Assembly (NCBI RefSeq): GCF_000153485.2
Contig: NC_018721.1
Span: 2,976,001 to 3,040,000 of the forward strand
Direction of reading: 5' to 3'
DNA length: 64,000 bases
Source: Psychroflexus torquis ATCC 700755
Lineage (GTDB): Bacteria; Bacteroidota; Bacteroidia; Flavobacteriales; Flavobacteriaceae
The notes beneath the pieces were generated by a model that worked only from the letters and a program-made list of their open reading frames with translations, was not told the DNA's origin and made no database searches. Of the stretch, positions 53,498 to 62,911 are shown in pieces (within the stretch, counting starts at the first letter, position 1; each line of letters begins with the position of its first letter). Made by a program: the position numbers and the translations under genes.

Positions 53498-54026
53498 TAT
53501 TGATGACTTTACACCTAAAGTAACACAATCTTACTTTTTAGATACCAATGTTTGGCTTTTGCTTTATGGAGATATAGCAAACTTCCAAAGAAGAGAACAG
53601 GCAAAGTATTCTAAAGTACTAAAAACTTTTATTGATAGAGATTGCTCTGTTTTTTTGACTTCAAATATTATTTCTGAATTTTCTAATGTTCTTCTTCAAA
53701 AAAGCTTCAAAGAATGGAAGTCAAAAAGTGAAAATGTAGGAAGGAGATTTAAAGATGATTTTGTTAGGACTTCTGTTTATGCAGATCAAGTTGAATTAAT
53801 AACAACCCTAGTTCTTAAAATCACTAAATTGCCTTGTGTTCAACGTATTCCTGATGACTTTAATGCAGTTGATTTAAATTTAATTTTGGAAAAGTTTAAA
53901 ATTATAGATTTCAATGATGCTTACATTGCTGAAATTTGTAAGCGTAAATCATTGAAACTTATTACTAATGATAGAGACTTTTTTAGCTTAGAAAGTGAAA
54001 TAGACATTGTCTCAGCTCTTGCATAA
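53484..54026 (+). CDS. PIN-domain protein
   Basis: Taken from the ATG at 53484 (MAKINIDDFTPKVTQSYFLD); a longer frame from 53439 is possible but reads through the end of the STAS gene. The protein is about 180 aa with PIN residues FLDTNVWLLL (first Asp), ISEFSNVLL (Glu), DFNDAYIAEI (Asp) and ITNDRDFF (Asp), so all acidic residues of the RNase site are present. Overlap with the STAS gene by 14 bp implies coupling. It is the probable effector of this trio. Confidence 0.85.
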   Translation: MAKINIDDFTPKVTQSYFLDTNVWLLLYGDIANFQRREQAKYSKVLKTFIDRDCSVFLTSNIISEFSNVLLQKSFKEWKSKSENVGRRFKDDFVRTSVYADQVELITTLVLKITKLPCVQRIPDDFNAVDLNLILEKFKIIDFNDAYIAEICKRKSLKLITNDRDFFSLESEIDIVSALA

Positions 54027-54702
54027 TTTTTACCACTCAAATTTATTTACGAAAATTTAAAACCAATTATATTGGATTGAATACTCAATAATAAACAGCA
54101 TACTTATCTTCTTAAATGAGATAGTTTCTCTTCCAGATTTCTTCTTTTCATTTAAATTTAGTGAGGGAATAAAGAAGCCTTTGATTGAGAGACTTAAAGT
54201 AATTGATAAATAAGGAAGTATTAGAGCATCCTCGATAGCTTGGGATTTAAATATGCCTAACAAAACAAAGGAAAGACATATGAACCTTTTAAACGATATG
54301 TGTGCTGCAGATTATATAGGCTCTATTATAACTGGTGGTGATGAAATAAATAAAGAGTTGAGTAAATATATTAATTGAGTAGTATAGAATTAAAAAAGAA
54401 CCATTGGCGTGGGAAGATCTATCAGATATAAAGAAAACAATTAATCATGCCAATCTGTTGTACAAATTTTATTTGTGCTAATTAGAAGAAGCAGTTATTT
54501 AATAACAACTGCTATAAAATTATCAATAATCAAATTTTAAGGAGAAGATTCAAAACTTTAGAAAAATTTAAAATAACCAAACCTCAAATCATACAAATAT
54601 TCTAACCAGCCGTTTCACAAAACAGTCTTTGAGAAGCAGAAATAACTAAGATCTTGGAGTGTTAGATCAAGCCTAAATAAGTATACCTCCCGCCCAAATC
54701 TT
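54027..54702. other. intergenic with a gene remnant
   Basis: Holds the remnant at 54150-54379 and otherwise AT-rich sequence with no gene, tRNA or recognisable repeat. Confidence 0.4.
54150..54379 (+). pseudogene. C-terminal remnant of an unknown enzyme
   Basis: The frame reads KKPLIERLKVIDK, a stop (TAA, about 54211), then GSIRASSIAWDLNMPNKTKE, and DMCAADYIGSIITGGDEINK to a TGA at about 54377. It looks like the tail of a longer enzyme with an internal nonsense codon, possibly from the neighbouring degradation operon. I could not name the family. Confidence 0.35.
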
Positions 54703-55998
54703 TCAATAGACAGAGCTTCTTTTATCTAAAATTCTACTGAGTTTTCCACCTTGACTTCTTGGAATTGAAAGGTGTGGTTTTAAGTCTATATCCATCGTAA
54801 TACCAATGGTATTTTTCATTTTCATCCCTATGGCTTTTATAAAATCAAGATTGTCTTTTTCCATACCTGGAGCAGTCTCTACTTCAAGAGTAACACAATC
54901 CATAGCTCCTTTTTTATCCACTACCAATCTGTAATTTGGACTAAGTCCTTCGATCTGATAAATCACTTCTTCAACTTGAGTATGGAATAAATTCACTCCT
55001 CTTATGATAAGCATATCATCAGATCTTCCTTTAATAGCTGACATTTTAATGTGAGTGCGTTTTGCATTTTTATCATAATTGATAGAGCAAATATCGTTTG
55101 TCCAATAGCGTAATAAAGGAAAGGCTTCTTTGGTTAATGTGGTAATCACTAATACGCCCTCTTCACCATAAGGGAGCGGGACTCCCGTATCTCTATCGAC
55201 TACTTCGGGATAAAAATGATCTTCCCAGATGTAACAACCTGTTCCTCTTTCTTCCACATCCTCCTGAGAAACACCAGGACCTATAATTTCACTTAAACCA
55301 TAAATATTAGTTGCTTTGACGTCTAGCCCATCTTCAACCTGATTCCGAATAACCTCAGTCCAAGGTTCAGCTCCTAGAACAGCATATTTTAAAGCTAGAT
55401 CTTTTGGGTTAATCCCATTTTTTATAAGCTCATCCGATAAAGTTTGGGCATAAGAGGGGGTGCAGCAGATCACTTCAGGTTTAAAATCTTGTAAAATTGT
55501 CAATTGTCTTTCAGTTATTCCTCCAGAAACAGGGATTACTGCCATACCTAATTTAGTTGCTCCTCCGTGAATTCCAAGTCCTCCCGTAAACAGCCCGTAT
55601 CCATAAGCATTATGCAATTTCATCCCTTTCCTAGCTCCACCACAATACAGCGATCGTGCAGTGACTTCGTCGAAAATATCTAAATCGTTCTGAGTATAGC
55701 CTACCACAGTAGATTTACCAGTTGTTCCACTTGAGGCATGAATCCGACGTATCTGATCCATGGGTTTTGCGAACATTTTGAAGGGATAGTTAGCTCTTAA
55801 GTCTGCTTTCTTAGTGAATGGTATTAAATATAAGTCATCAACTGATTTGATATCATTATGACTCAGACCTATATTATCAAATTGATTTTTATAAAAAGGG
55901 ACATCGCTATACAAACGTTTAACCATAGAAGAAAGACGAGCATTTTGTAAGTCTCGAAGTTTTTCTAAAGGCATATTTTCAATTTCTGAATTATACAT
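54703..55998 (-). CDS. phenylacetate-CoA ligase-like enzyme
   Basis: The protein is 431 aa, normal for PaaK. AMP-forming motif SSGTTGKST at 89-97, YGLSEIIGPGV motif with the ATP-contacting region, and a C-terminal domain with RGVNLFHTQVEEVI. It activates an aryl-acetate or similar acid to its CoA thioester with ATP. Third gene of a minus-strand operon after the aldehyde dehydrogenase and the GMC alcohol dehydrogenase, which would supply its acid substrate. Confidence 0.88.
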   Translation of the reverse strand: MYNSEIENMPLEKLRDLQNARLSSMVKRLYSDVPFYKNQFDNIGLSHNDIKSVDDLYLIPFTKKADLRANYPFKMFAKPMDQIRRIHASSGTTGKSTVVGYTQNDLDIFDEVTARSLYCGGARKGMKLHNAYGYGLFTGGLGIHGGATKLGMAVIPVSGGITERQLTILQDFKPEVICCTPSYAQTLSDELIKNGINPKDLALKYAVLGAEPWTEVIRNQVEDGLDVKATNIYGLSEIIGPGVSQEDVEERGTGCYIWEDHFYPEVVDRDTGVPLPYGEEGVLVITTLTKEAFPLLRYWTNDICSINYDKNAKRTHIKMSAIKGRSDDMLIIRGVNLFHTQVEEVIYQIEGLSPNYRLVVDKKGAMDCVTLEVETAPGMEKDNLDFIKAIGMKMKNTIGITMDIDLKPHLSIPRSQGGKLSRILDKRSSVY

Positions 55999-56063
55999 TT
56001 TGAAATAATTATAAATTTAAAATTTGGCCATAAGTAATTGCTGAAAGATAGAGCTTATTGGAC

Positions 56064-57572
56064 TTAACTGTTTTCAATAATCATATCTGCTGCCTTTTCT
56101 CCAATCATAATTGTGGGAGCATTGGTGTTACCAGAAGTCACAGAAGGCATGATGGAGGCATCGGCAACTCTTAGCCCTGAAATACCGTGTACTTTTAATT
56201 CAGGATCAACCACAGACATGCTATCTATCCCCATTTTGCAAGTTCCTACCATATGGTGGTAAGTTCCGCAAGAATTTCTTATATACTCTTCAATTTCTTT
56301 TTCTGAAGCATTTTTACCAGGGAAAACCTCTTCTTTAGTCCACTCTTTCATAGCGTCTGTGTATCCTAATTTCTGACATAGTTTTACAGCTTCGTAAAGC
56401 GCATCATAATCTGCTTTTTCACCTAGATAATTTGGATCAAGATAAGGGGTGTCCTCTGGATTGTTTGAATTTAATTTAACCTCTCCACGGCTCACAGGTC
56501 TGATTAATCCAGCGCAAAGTGTAAACGCGTTTTCAGGTCCTTCAAATCCTGGACTGTAATAGGGTAGGCCCATAAAAAGCGGCTGTAAATCGGGGACTAA
56601 CATATGTTCTCTACTCTTCCAGAAAAGTTGAGCTTCAAGTAAATTGGCTTGTGGAGGAGGGATTTGTTGTTTTGCTTCAAATATGACACTTACCAATAAG
56701 TGATCATGCAAGTTTTGCCCTACACCTGGTATATCTGCTATGCAATCTATATCATACTCTTTTAAATGATCTGAATTTCCAATCCCAGATAGCATCAATA
56801 GCTGGGGTGAACCGATGGTCCCAGCAGAAAGAATGACTTCTTTAGAGGCATTTGCTATACTTAGTTTTTCATCTTTTTTATAAGTAACACCTGTGCATTT
56901 CTTTCCTTCAAAATTTAGCTTTTGAGCATTTGCATTTGTGATGATAGTTAGGTTTTCTCTATCTAGTATAGGCACTAAAAAGGCTTTAGCAGTAGAACAA
57001 CGCTCACCTTCAGGAGTTACCGTGATATGATTCATACCAGCTCCCCAAATTTCTTTGCTGAAGTCATCTGTAGTTGGTAATCCCATTTCTTTACAGGCTT
57101 CAATAGCTACATAAGAGATCGGATTTGGTTTTTTTATAGAGGTCACGTGCAGAGGACCTTGATCTCCGTGAAAATCATCAGCACCATCTTCAAATCTTTC
57201 TGACTTTTTGAAATAAGGAAGTACACTTTCATAATCCCAACCTTGGCAACCTTGATAGGCCCAATTATCATAGTCGGTATGATGACCTCTAATATAGATC
57301 ATACCGTTTATACTGCTACTTCCTCCTAAGGTCTTACCTCTTGGCCAGTATCTCGGGGTATTACCAGCATTTTTTTGAGGGATCGTCATATATGCCCAAT
57401 CGCTTTCAGTTTGCCATGTAGCTGGCCATCCTGATGGAGCATGAATATTTGGATCCTTATCAGGACTTCCAGATTCTAATAATAGAACTTTCGTTTTTGG
57501 ATCTGCAGTGAGTCGATTTGCTATCACGCAACCTGCGGAACCAGCGCCAATAATGATGTAATCAAAATTCAT
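56064..57572 (-). CDS. GMC-family FAD alcohol dehydrogenase (choline/alcohol dehydrogenase-like)
   Basis: The protein is 502 aa with the N-terminal FAD fold IIGAGSAGCVIANRL, the first GMC signature GGSSSINGMIYIRG, the second signature SAGTIGSPQLLMLSG, and the catalytic His in GTYHHMVGTCKMG. It oxidises an alcohol to an aldehyde, with electrons going to FAD. Choline dehydrogenases and aliphatic or aryl alcohol dehydrogenases share this form. It lies 37 bp after the aldehyde dehydrogenase gene and 65 bp before the CoA ligase gene. Confidence 0.9.
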   Translation of the reverse strand: MNFDYIIIGAGSAGCVIANRLTADPKTKVLLLESGSPDKDPNIHAPSGWPATWQTESDWAYMTIPQKNAGNTPRYWPRGKTLGGSSSINGMIYIRGHHTDYDNWAYQGCQGWDYESVLPYFKKSERFEDGADDFHGDQGPLHVTSIKKPNPISYVAIEACKEMGLPTTDDFSKEIWGAGMNHITVTPEGERCSTAKAFLVPILDRENLTIITNANAQKLNFEGKKCTGVTYKKDEKLSIANASKEVILSAGTIGSPQLLMLSGIGNSDHLKEYDIDCIADIPGVGQNLHDHLLVSVIFEAKQQIPPPQANLLEAQLFWKSREHMLVPDLQPLFMGLPYYSPGFEGPENAFTLCAGLIRPVSRGEVKLNSNNPEDTPYLDPNYLGEKADYDALYEAVKLCQKLGYTDAMKEWTKEEVFPGKNASEKEIEEYIRNSCGTYHHMVGTCKMGIDSMSVVDPELKVHGISGLRVADASIMPSVTSGNTNAPTIMIGEKAADMIIENS

Positions 57573-57609
57573 TTTTATTTTTTTTAGAGTTAGACAACTA
57601 CTATTTTTT

Positions 57610-59034
57610 TTAAACTAGAACAGGCTTCTTTATGCTAATAACCTGAGGACGTGTAACAGCTTTTAGGCCTTCAATACCAAATTCTACCCCGTAACCTGAA
57701 TCCTTAATTCCACCGAAGGGAACCATGGGATGTATAGCACCATGTTGATTTATCCATACAGTTCCTGCTTGTATTTTTGAAGCTACTTTGGCCGCTTGGT
57801 CCAAATCATCTCCCCAAACAGAACCTCCTAAGCCCGTTTTAGTATCATTAGCTTTTTGAATTGCTTCTTCAACTATTTTATATTTAATTATTGGAAGTAC
57901 TGGGCCAAACTGCTCCTCATCAACAATTCTGTGTCCGTTATCTACATTTCCTAAAAGTGTTATTGGATAAAAGTAGCCTGGACCACCCAGTGGACTTCCA
58001 CCACAAATAACTTCGGCACCCTTAGACTTAGCATCCTTAACGAGGTCATTTACTTTGTCAAATTGCATTTTATTTTGAATTGGGCCCAAAACAATACCGT
58101 CTTCCATTCCATTGCCCATAGGCATTTTTGAAGCTAAATCACTAAGAACCTCAACTACAGCATCATAATCATTTTCATGAACGTATAATCGTTTTGCACA
58201 GGCACAGGTTTGCCCCATATTGATAAAAGCTCCCCAAAATAAATCTTCTGCTTTAGACTTCATATCAGTGCCTGGGAGTATTATAGCTGCGTCATTTCCA
58301 CCACACTCAAGGGTTAACCTAGCCATATTACCTTTTGAGCTTTCTATGATTCTTCGTGCAGTAGAAGCACTTCCAGTAAACATAATCTTATCAACATCTT
58401 TATGTTCTACCAAACTTGCACCTATGTCTCCGCCTCCAGACACCGTATTTAGAACTCCTGGAGGTAAAACAGTATTAATAAGTCTTACCATTTCCAAAGT
58501 TCCAATAGTCGTGTATTCAGACGGTTTTAAAACAACTGTATTACCCGCCCTAATAGCAGGAATGATTTGCCAAATAGCAATCATCAAAGGCCAGTTCCAT
58601 GGAGCAATTGCTCCAATAACACCTACGGGTTTACGATGTAATTCATCTTTTCTTGTATCATCCTCAAAAATCGCTTCTACAGGCAAGTCTAATGAAGCAG
58701 GGACTTGCGTCCACCCAACACAAGCTTGCATTTCAAACATGGAGCCCGGTCCAGCCATGGGCTTACCTTGTTCTTCTGTGATCCATTTGGCCAAATAGGC
58801 GGTATTCTCCGCTAGAATATCTGCTACCTTATTCACAGTGGATTTTCGTTCTTCATCAGATTTTGCAGCCCAAGAGGGTTGTGCCGCTTTTGCAGCAGCA
58901 ACAGCTTGAGAGACATGGTCCTTATTAGACATGGAAGCTGAGCCAATTAAATCTCCCGTGGCGGGATTTTTTACATCAAAGGTTTTTTCTGTTGAGATGG
59001 ATTTCCCATTTATAGTAAAAGCATAATTTTTCAT
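57610..59034 (-). CDS. NAD(P)-dependent aldehyde dehydrogenase
   Basis: The protein is 474 aa, complete for the superfamily. Catalytic N147 (PWNW), E243 (LECGG) and C277 (GQTCACAKR) are all present. NAD-binding motif FTGSASTAR at 219-227. It would oxidise the aldehyde made by the GMC enzyme to the acid. First gene of the operon. Confidence 0.92.
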   Translation of the reverse strand: MKNYAFTINGKSISTEKTFDVKNPATGDLIGSASMSNKDHVSQAVAAAKAAQPSWAAKSDEERKSTVNKVADILAENTAYLAKWITEEQGKPMAGPGSMFEMQACVGWTQVPASLDLPVEAIFEDDTRKDELHRKPVGVIGAIAPWNWPLMIAIWQIIPAIRAGNTVVLKPSEYTTIGTLEMVRLINTVLPPGVLNTVSGGGDIGASLVEHKDVDKIMFTGSASTARRIIESSKGNMARLTLECGGNDAAIILPGTDMKSKAEDLFWGAFINMGQTCACAKRLYVHENDYDAVVEVLSDLASKMPMGNGMEDGIVLGPIQNKMQFDKVNDLVKDAKSKGAEVICGGSPLGGPGYFYPITLLGNVDNGHRIVDEEQFGPVLPIIKYKIVEEAIQKANDTKTGLGGSVWGDDLDQAAKVASKIQAGTVWINQHGAIHPMVPFGGIKDSGYGVEFGIEGLKAVTRPQVISIKKPVLV

Positions 59035-59202
59035 AGGTGTAAATTTTATCCTTATTAATTACTAGCAATCTATTGAAGGATATCTGAAATTATTTACAGT
59101 ATATTTCATTAATGCTTAATTTTATTACGCTCAAACTTAGAATATCATATTTTATGTCTATTTTAGAATTATTAATAATGAATCTGTGAAATATTTTAAA
59201 TC

Positions 59203-60087
59203 ATGCAAGACAAGTTTATAGAAAGGGCAACTCACTACCCACTTAAGCATGGGAGGCTGTCTTTATTTGAAACTAATTGTTCATGTAAGGATATTCAATT
59301 TCACTTCAAACAGTATGTGATGACATTGATGCTTTCAGGACATAAAACAATTGAAAGTGAAAATTTGAAGTTTGAGTTTTTTCCAGGCACATTTTTTATT
59401 CCTGAAAAAGAGAAAATTAATCAAGTTTCAATCCCCAATGCATCATTTACAAACCCAACCCAATGTCTTGTCTTAGAATTAAACCCTTCTTTTCTGAAGA
59501 GAGTTTATGAAGATATATTATACGCTGAAGGAACTGAAAAGTTACTTCAAAATCTTAGCAAGGTAGAAGCTAAACATCATTTTTTATCAAATGATCATTT
59601 ATTAATAAATGCCTTTAAAAGGCTTTATGATATTCAACTTAATGATAACGCTGACTGTAAACCTTTGATTGATGAACTAGTGGTTAAAGAAATAATTTAC
59701 CGATTATTTAGCACAGAAGGAATGGCTCTCCTCAAGCATAACTTTAAAAAAAGTATTGAAGATGATTGTATTCGTAGAGTTATCAACTACATAAGTCTAA
59801 ATATAAGTCAGAAAATAACCATCGAAGAATTGACAAAGTTAGCAGGTATAGGGCAGACTACTTTTTTTAAACTATTTAAAAAGGCAACGGGGGCCACTCC
59901 TGTTGAATACATCTTAAAAGAAAGAATTAGGCAAGCAAAAATCATGATTCAGAAAGGAAGATTTAGCCTAAAGGAGATTGCTTATAAAAGTGGTTTTAAT
60001 TCCTACGAATATTTTTGTAGTAGCTTTAAAAAGATCGAAGGCTTAAATCCTTCTCAATTAAAGGGTGAAATAGAAGTTTCGGTTTAA
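59203..60087 (+). CDS. AraC-family transcriptional regulator (AraC_N type)
   Basis: The protein is 294 aa. The N-terminal half (LKFEFFPGTFFIPEKEKINQ) resembles the AraC_N sensor of aldehyde- or alcohol-linked regulators. The C-terminal AraC domain has HTH 1 at ITIEELTKLAGIGQTTFFKL and HTH 2 at SLKEIAYKSGFNSYEYFCSS. Divergent from the dehydrogenase operon (168 bp between starts), so it probably controls it. Confidence 0.9.
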   Translation: MQDKFIERATHYPLKHGRLSLFETNCSCKDIQFHFKQYVMTLMLSGHKTIESENLKFEFFPGTFFIPEKEKINQVSIPNASFTNPTQCLVLELNPSFLKRVYEDILYAEGTEKLLQNLSKVEAKHHFLSNDHLLINAFKRLYDIQLNDNADCKPLIDELVVKEIIYRLFSTEGMALLKHNFKKSIEDDCIRRVINYISLNISQKITIEELTKLAGIGQTTFFKLFKKATGATPVEYILKERIRQAKIMIQKGRFSLKEIAYKSGFNSYEYFCSSFKKIEGLNPSQLKGEIEVSV

Positions 60088-60483
60088 TTTTAAAGTTATG
60101 TAATTTTAAGATTGATTTTAATAAAATCAGTTTCTAAGATTATTGGTAAAGTTCCAGCGTTTTGATGAGATACTTTGTTTAGCACTCATAGTTATCGTCT
60201 GCTGCTGATATTGGATTTTTGCATAGAGCGGACATTCGCCATTCTTTTTGGTCTTATCAGATTTAATAAAAAAGATAATTTGTAACATTTTTTTGTGTTT
60301 TTAAATTCATGCTAAACTGATTTAAAAACATCTTGAAACCCCTATTTTCACAGCGAATTCGGAGCGAATTCTTTTATTCTAGTTACCCCTTTTTAGGGAA
60401 TCGAACCTAAATTAAAATAGGGTAACTAATAGGGTTACTAAACTTTGATATACTATGTGCCTTTTGAAGTTATCGAAAAAAGA
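60088..60483. other. intergenic, possible tRNA-end scar
   Basis: No gene. TTAGGGAATCGAACCTAAAT at about 60393 resembles a T-arm end (reverse complement GGTTCGATTCCC), perhaps a scar of an element that had integrated at a tRNA 3' end. Otherwise AT-rich. Confidence 0.35.
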
Positions 60484-60485
60484 AA

Positions 60486-60518
60486 AAACCCTTTAAAGAC
60501 TGACTTTAAAGGGTTTTG
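60486..60518 (-). terminator. terminator downstream of tRNA-Ser
   Basis: AACCCTTTAAAG/CTTTAAAGGGTT is a 12-bp perfect stem with a 5-nt loop. On the minus strand it is followed by TTTTTTCTTTTTTC. It lies directly downstream of the minus-strand tRNA-Ser. Confidence 0.85.
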
Positions 60519-60549
60519 TGGTTAATTAAGTTTCGTTTGAAACCTAGTA

Positions 60550-60637
60550 TGGCGGAGAAAGAGGGATTCGAACCCCCGGAGGTGTGACCCTCAACAGTTT
60601 TCAAGACTGCCGCATTCGACCGCTCTGCCATTTCTCC
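60550..60637 (-). tRNA. tRNA-Ser (TGA)
   Basis: Minus strand: acceptor GGAGAAA pairs with TTTCTCC, discriminator G, CCA encoded (60550-60552). Anticodon stem-loop CAGTCTTGAAAACTG gives anticodon TGA. Long variable arm and GGTTCGAATCC T-arm as expected for class II tRNA. 85 nt without CCA. Confidence 0.93.
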
Positions 60638-60790
60638 GTTTGTTTAGAGCATTCGACATCCCGATTACTATCGGGGCTGCCATTTCTCCAATGGTCTAAA
60701 GAATTCAACATCCCGATTACTATCGGGGTTGCCATTTATCTAAATTCCTTTTCAGGATTTCTTTTCAGGATTTCTTTTCAGGATTTCTTT
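60638..60790 (-). repeat. two partial tRNA-Ser copies with palindromic inserts, then a 12-bp tandem repeat
   Basis: After the tRNA 5' end the sequence ATTCGACA...GCTGCCATTTCTCC and then ATTCAACA...GTTGCCATTTATCT repeat the tRNA 5' part. In both, the D-arm interior is replaced by TCCCGATTACTATCGGGG. Then TTTTCAGGATTTC occurs three times in tandem (60747-60790). Confidence 0.7.
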
Positions 60791-60916
60791 AGCAATTGCA
60801 AATATAGTAAGCTTTTTGATTTATCAAAACTATTCTAACTGGAATTATGATATTTTTTCTCTTCGACATTTCAAAAGTAGAATTCTGTATTTTTTTTGAT
60901 TTTGAAGTATATCCAG

Positions 60917-61124
60917 TACCAAATTAAATTTATAATGTTGTATAGATAAATTGAATTATACTACGACGTAGCTCAGCACTGGTTTTTTGATGGATTGAAG
61001 TAAAAAATAATTAGGATAGCCTCAGTTACTGTAATTATTTTTGATAAAAGGCAGGCGAAAGAAGCCTGTGCCGAATTCGTTTCGGTAAAACGATTTATTG
61101 CGACATTATAGGTTTAATTAGGTA
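60917..61124 (+). repeat. TACCAAATTAAACC MITE, 208-bp copy
   Basis: Begins TACCAAATTAAAT, ends GGTTTAATTAGGTA. Inside, GAATTATACTACGACGTAGC and GCCTGTGCCGAATTCG. In the other orientation to the copy at 32407. Confidence 0.8.
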
Positions 61125-61166
61125 TAAAAGCATTAAACTCTTATTTTAGCGCTAAACAATGAACCC

Positions 61167-62180
61167 ATGAGAAAAATAATATTACCATTATTCTTAGCGA
61201 TAAGCTTAGTAGGATGTAAAACACAAATGAAAGATGTGACTGAAGTTGATCCAAATCAATTTTCAAAAACCATCACATCTTCAGAATTGAGTGATTACCT
61301 GTATACCTTTAGTTCAGATGAATTTCAAGGAAGGGACACAGGTGAGCCCGGTCAAAAGAAAGCTGCCGAGTACCTAAAGGATTATTATACTAGTTTAAAT
61401 ATTCAAGGAGGCTCTTTTGAAGAGGAAGACTCTTATTTCCAAACCATTCCTTCAGCCTATTTTAATGACAAGTATAAAGCTAGTGAGAATGTAATTTCTA
61501 TTATTAAAGGAAGCGTATTACCAGAAGAATATCTTGTGATTACTTCACATTATGATCACGTAGGGATGAAAGATGGGGAAATTTATAATGGAGCAGATGA
61601 CGATGGTTCTGGAACTGTAGCCATCATGGAAATTGCTGAAGCTTTTCAAAAAGCAGTCTCCGAAGGGTATAGACCTAAGCGTTCAATTGTATTTCTTCAT
61701 GTGACAGCAGAAGAAAAAGGCCTGTTGGGGTCTAAGTACTATTCTGAAAATCCAATTTATCCTCTAGAAAATACTGTTGCCAACCTTAATATTGATATGA
61801 TTGGGAGGATTGATGAAGCCCATCAAGACGATCCTAACTATGTCTACCTTATAGGAAGTGATAAATTAAGCACAGACTTACATGAAATTTCTGAAAAGGC
61901 TAACTCTACTTACACCAATCTAAATTTAGATTATACCTATAACGATGAGAACGATCCAAACCGTTTCTATTACAGAAGTGATCACTACAACTTTGCTAAA
62001 TTTGATATTCCGATCATCTTTTATTTTAACGGTGTTCACGAAGACTACCATCAACCAACGGATACTCCAGAAAAAATAGAATATGACCTTTTAGAAAAAA
62101 GAGCTAGACTTGTATTTTTTACGGCTTGGGAAATCGCTAATAGAGACGAAAGACCTTTTGTAGATAAACCGACCCTATAA
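61167..62180 (+). CDS. M28-family metallopeptidase lipoprotein
   Basis: The protein is 337 aa with a lipoprotein signal (LFLAISLVGCKT, lipid Cys 17). The M28 dizinc site is complete: H128 (TSHYDHVG), D144-D146 (NGADDDGSG), E182-E183 (TAEEKGLLGS), then an Asp (NIDMIGR) and the late His in GVHEDYHQPTD. An exported aminopeptidase acting in the periplasm. Followed by a bidirectional terminator. Confidence 0.92.
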   Translation: MRKIILPLFLAISLVGCKTQMKDVTEVDPNQFSKTITSSELSDYLYTFSSDEFQGRDTGEPGQKKAAEYLKDYYTSLNIQGGSFEEEDSYFQTIPSAYFNDKYKASENVISIIKGSVLPEEYLVITSHYDHVGMKDGEIYNGADDDGSGTVAIMEIAEAFQKAVSEGYRPKRSIVFLHVTAEEKGLLGSKYYSENPIYPLENTVANLNIDMIGRIDEAHQDDPNYVYLIGSDKLSTDLHEISEKANSTYTNLNLDYTYNDENDPNRFYYRSDHYNFAKFDIPIIFYFNGVHEDYHQPTDTPEKIEYDLLEKRARLVFFTAWEIANRDERPFVDKPTL

Positions 62181-62200
62181 TAAAATATAAGCTTTAAAAC

Positions 62201-62236
62201 AAAAAGCGGGGCATCTCAAGATGTCCCGCTTTTTGT
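62201..62236. terminator. bidirectional terminator
   Basis: AAAAAGCGGGGCATCT, loop CA, AGATGTCCCGCTTTTT. One mismatch in a 16-bp stem, A/T runs on both sides. It serves the peptidase gene and the convergent tsaC-like gene. Confidence 0.92.
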
Positions 62237-62252
62237 TTTTAATCAATTTGTT

Positions 62253-62870
62253 TTAAATATCTGCTGACCCTTTACCCTGTCTAATGAGCTTTGGTTCGGT
62301 TTCTGTTAAATCAAATACTGTAGAGGCAACATTGTCCCCAAAGCCCCCATCGATGACAACGTCGACCAGTTTACCCCATTTTTCTGCAATAAGCTCTGGA
62401 TCAGTTGTGTATTCTATAACATCATCTTCATCCCTTATGGAAGTAGAAATTATTGGGTTTCCTAGATGTTGGACCAAAAGTTGGACAATTTTATTATTAG
62501 GAACTCTTATACCAACCGTTTTCTTTTTCTTGAAGACAGAAGGCAATTTGTTATTTCCAGGAAGGATAAAAGTATAGGGACCAGGCAAGTTCCGTTTTAA
62601 TATTTTGAAGGTTGTCGAGTCCAATTGTGCAACATATTCAGATAGATTGCTCAAATCCTGGCACACAAATGAAAAGTTTGCCTTTTCGAGTTTAATCCCC
62701 TTTATCCTCGCTATTTTTTCAAGTGCTTTTGTATTATTGATGTCACAACCAAGCCCGTAAACAGTATCTGTAGGATAGATCACTAAGCCACCTTTTTTTA
62801 AAATCTTAACGATGCGTTTTAATTCTTTTTCTGAAGGATTTTCTTCGTAAATTCTTATGAGTTCTGCCAT
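62253..62870 (-). CDS. L-threonylcarbamoyladenylate synthase (TsaC/Sua5/YciO family)
   Basis: The protein is 205 aa with the YrdC fold: KKGGLVIYPTDTVYGLGCDI (substrate-binding Thr/Tyr), RNLPGPYTFILPGNNKLPS, TVGIRVPN and NPIISTSI. Makes threonylcarbamoyl-AMP for the t6A37 modification of tRNAs. Length fits the single-domain form; a YciO-type paralogue of other function cannot be excluded. Confidence 0.9.
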   Translation of the reverse strand: MAELIRIYEENPSEKELKRIVKILKKGGLVIYPTDTVYGLGCDINNTKALEKIARIKGIKLEKANFSFVCQDLSNLSEYVAQLDSTTFKILKRNLPGPYTFILPGNNKLPSVFKKKKTVGIRVPNNKIVQLLVQHLGNPIISTSIRDEDDVIEYTTDPELIAEKWGKLVDVVIDGGFGDNVASTVFDLTETEPKLIRQGKGSADI

Positions 62871-62911
62871 GGTCTTAAAATATTAAATACAAAATTAAAT
62901 TTACAAAAAAA

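Noticed and set aside
56064..59034. Choline to glycine-betaine pathway (betA/betB) as a firm call
   Set aside because: GMC and aldehyde dehydrogenases alone do not fix the substrate, and the adjacent CoA ligase points to an acid that is activated further, unlike betaine. Gene symbols were therefore not given.
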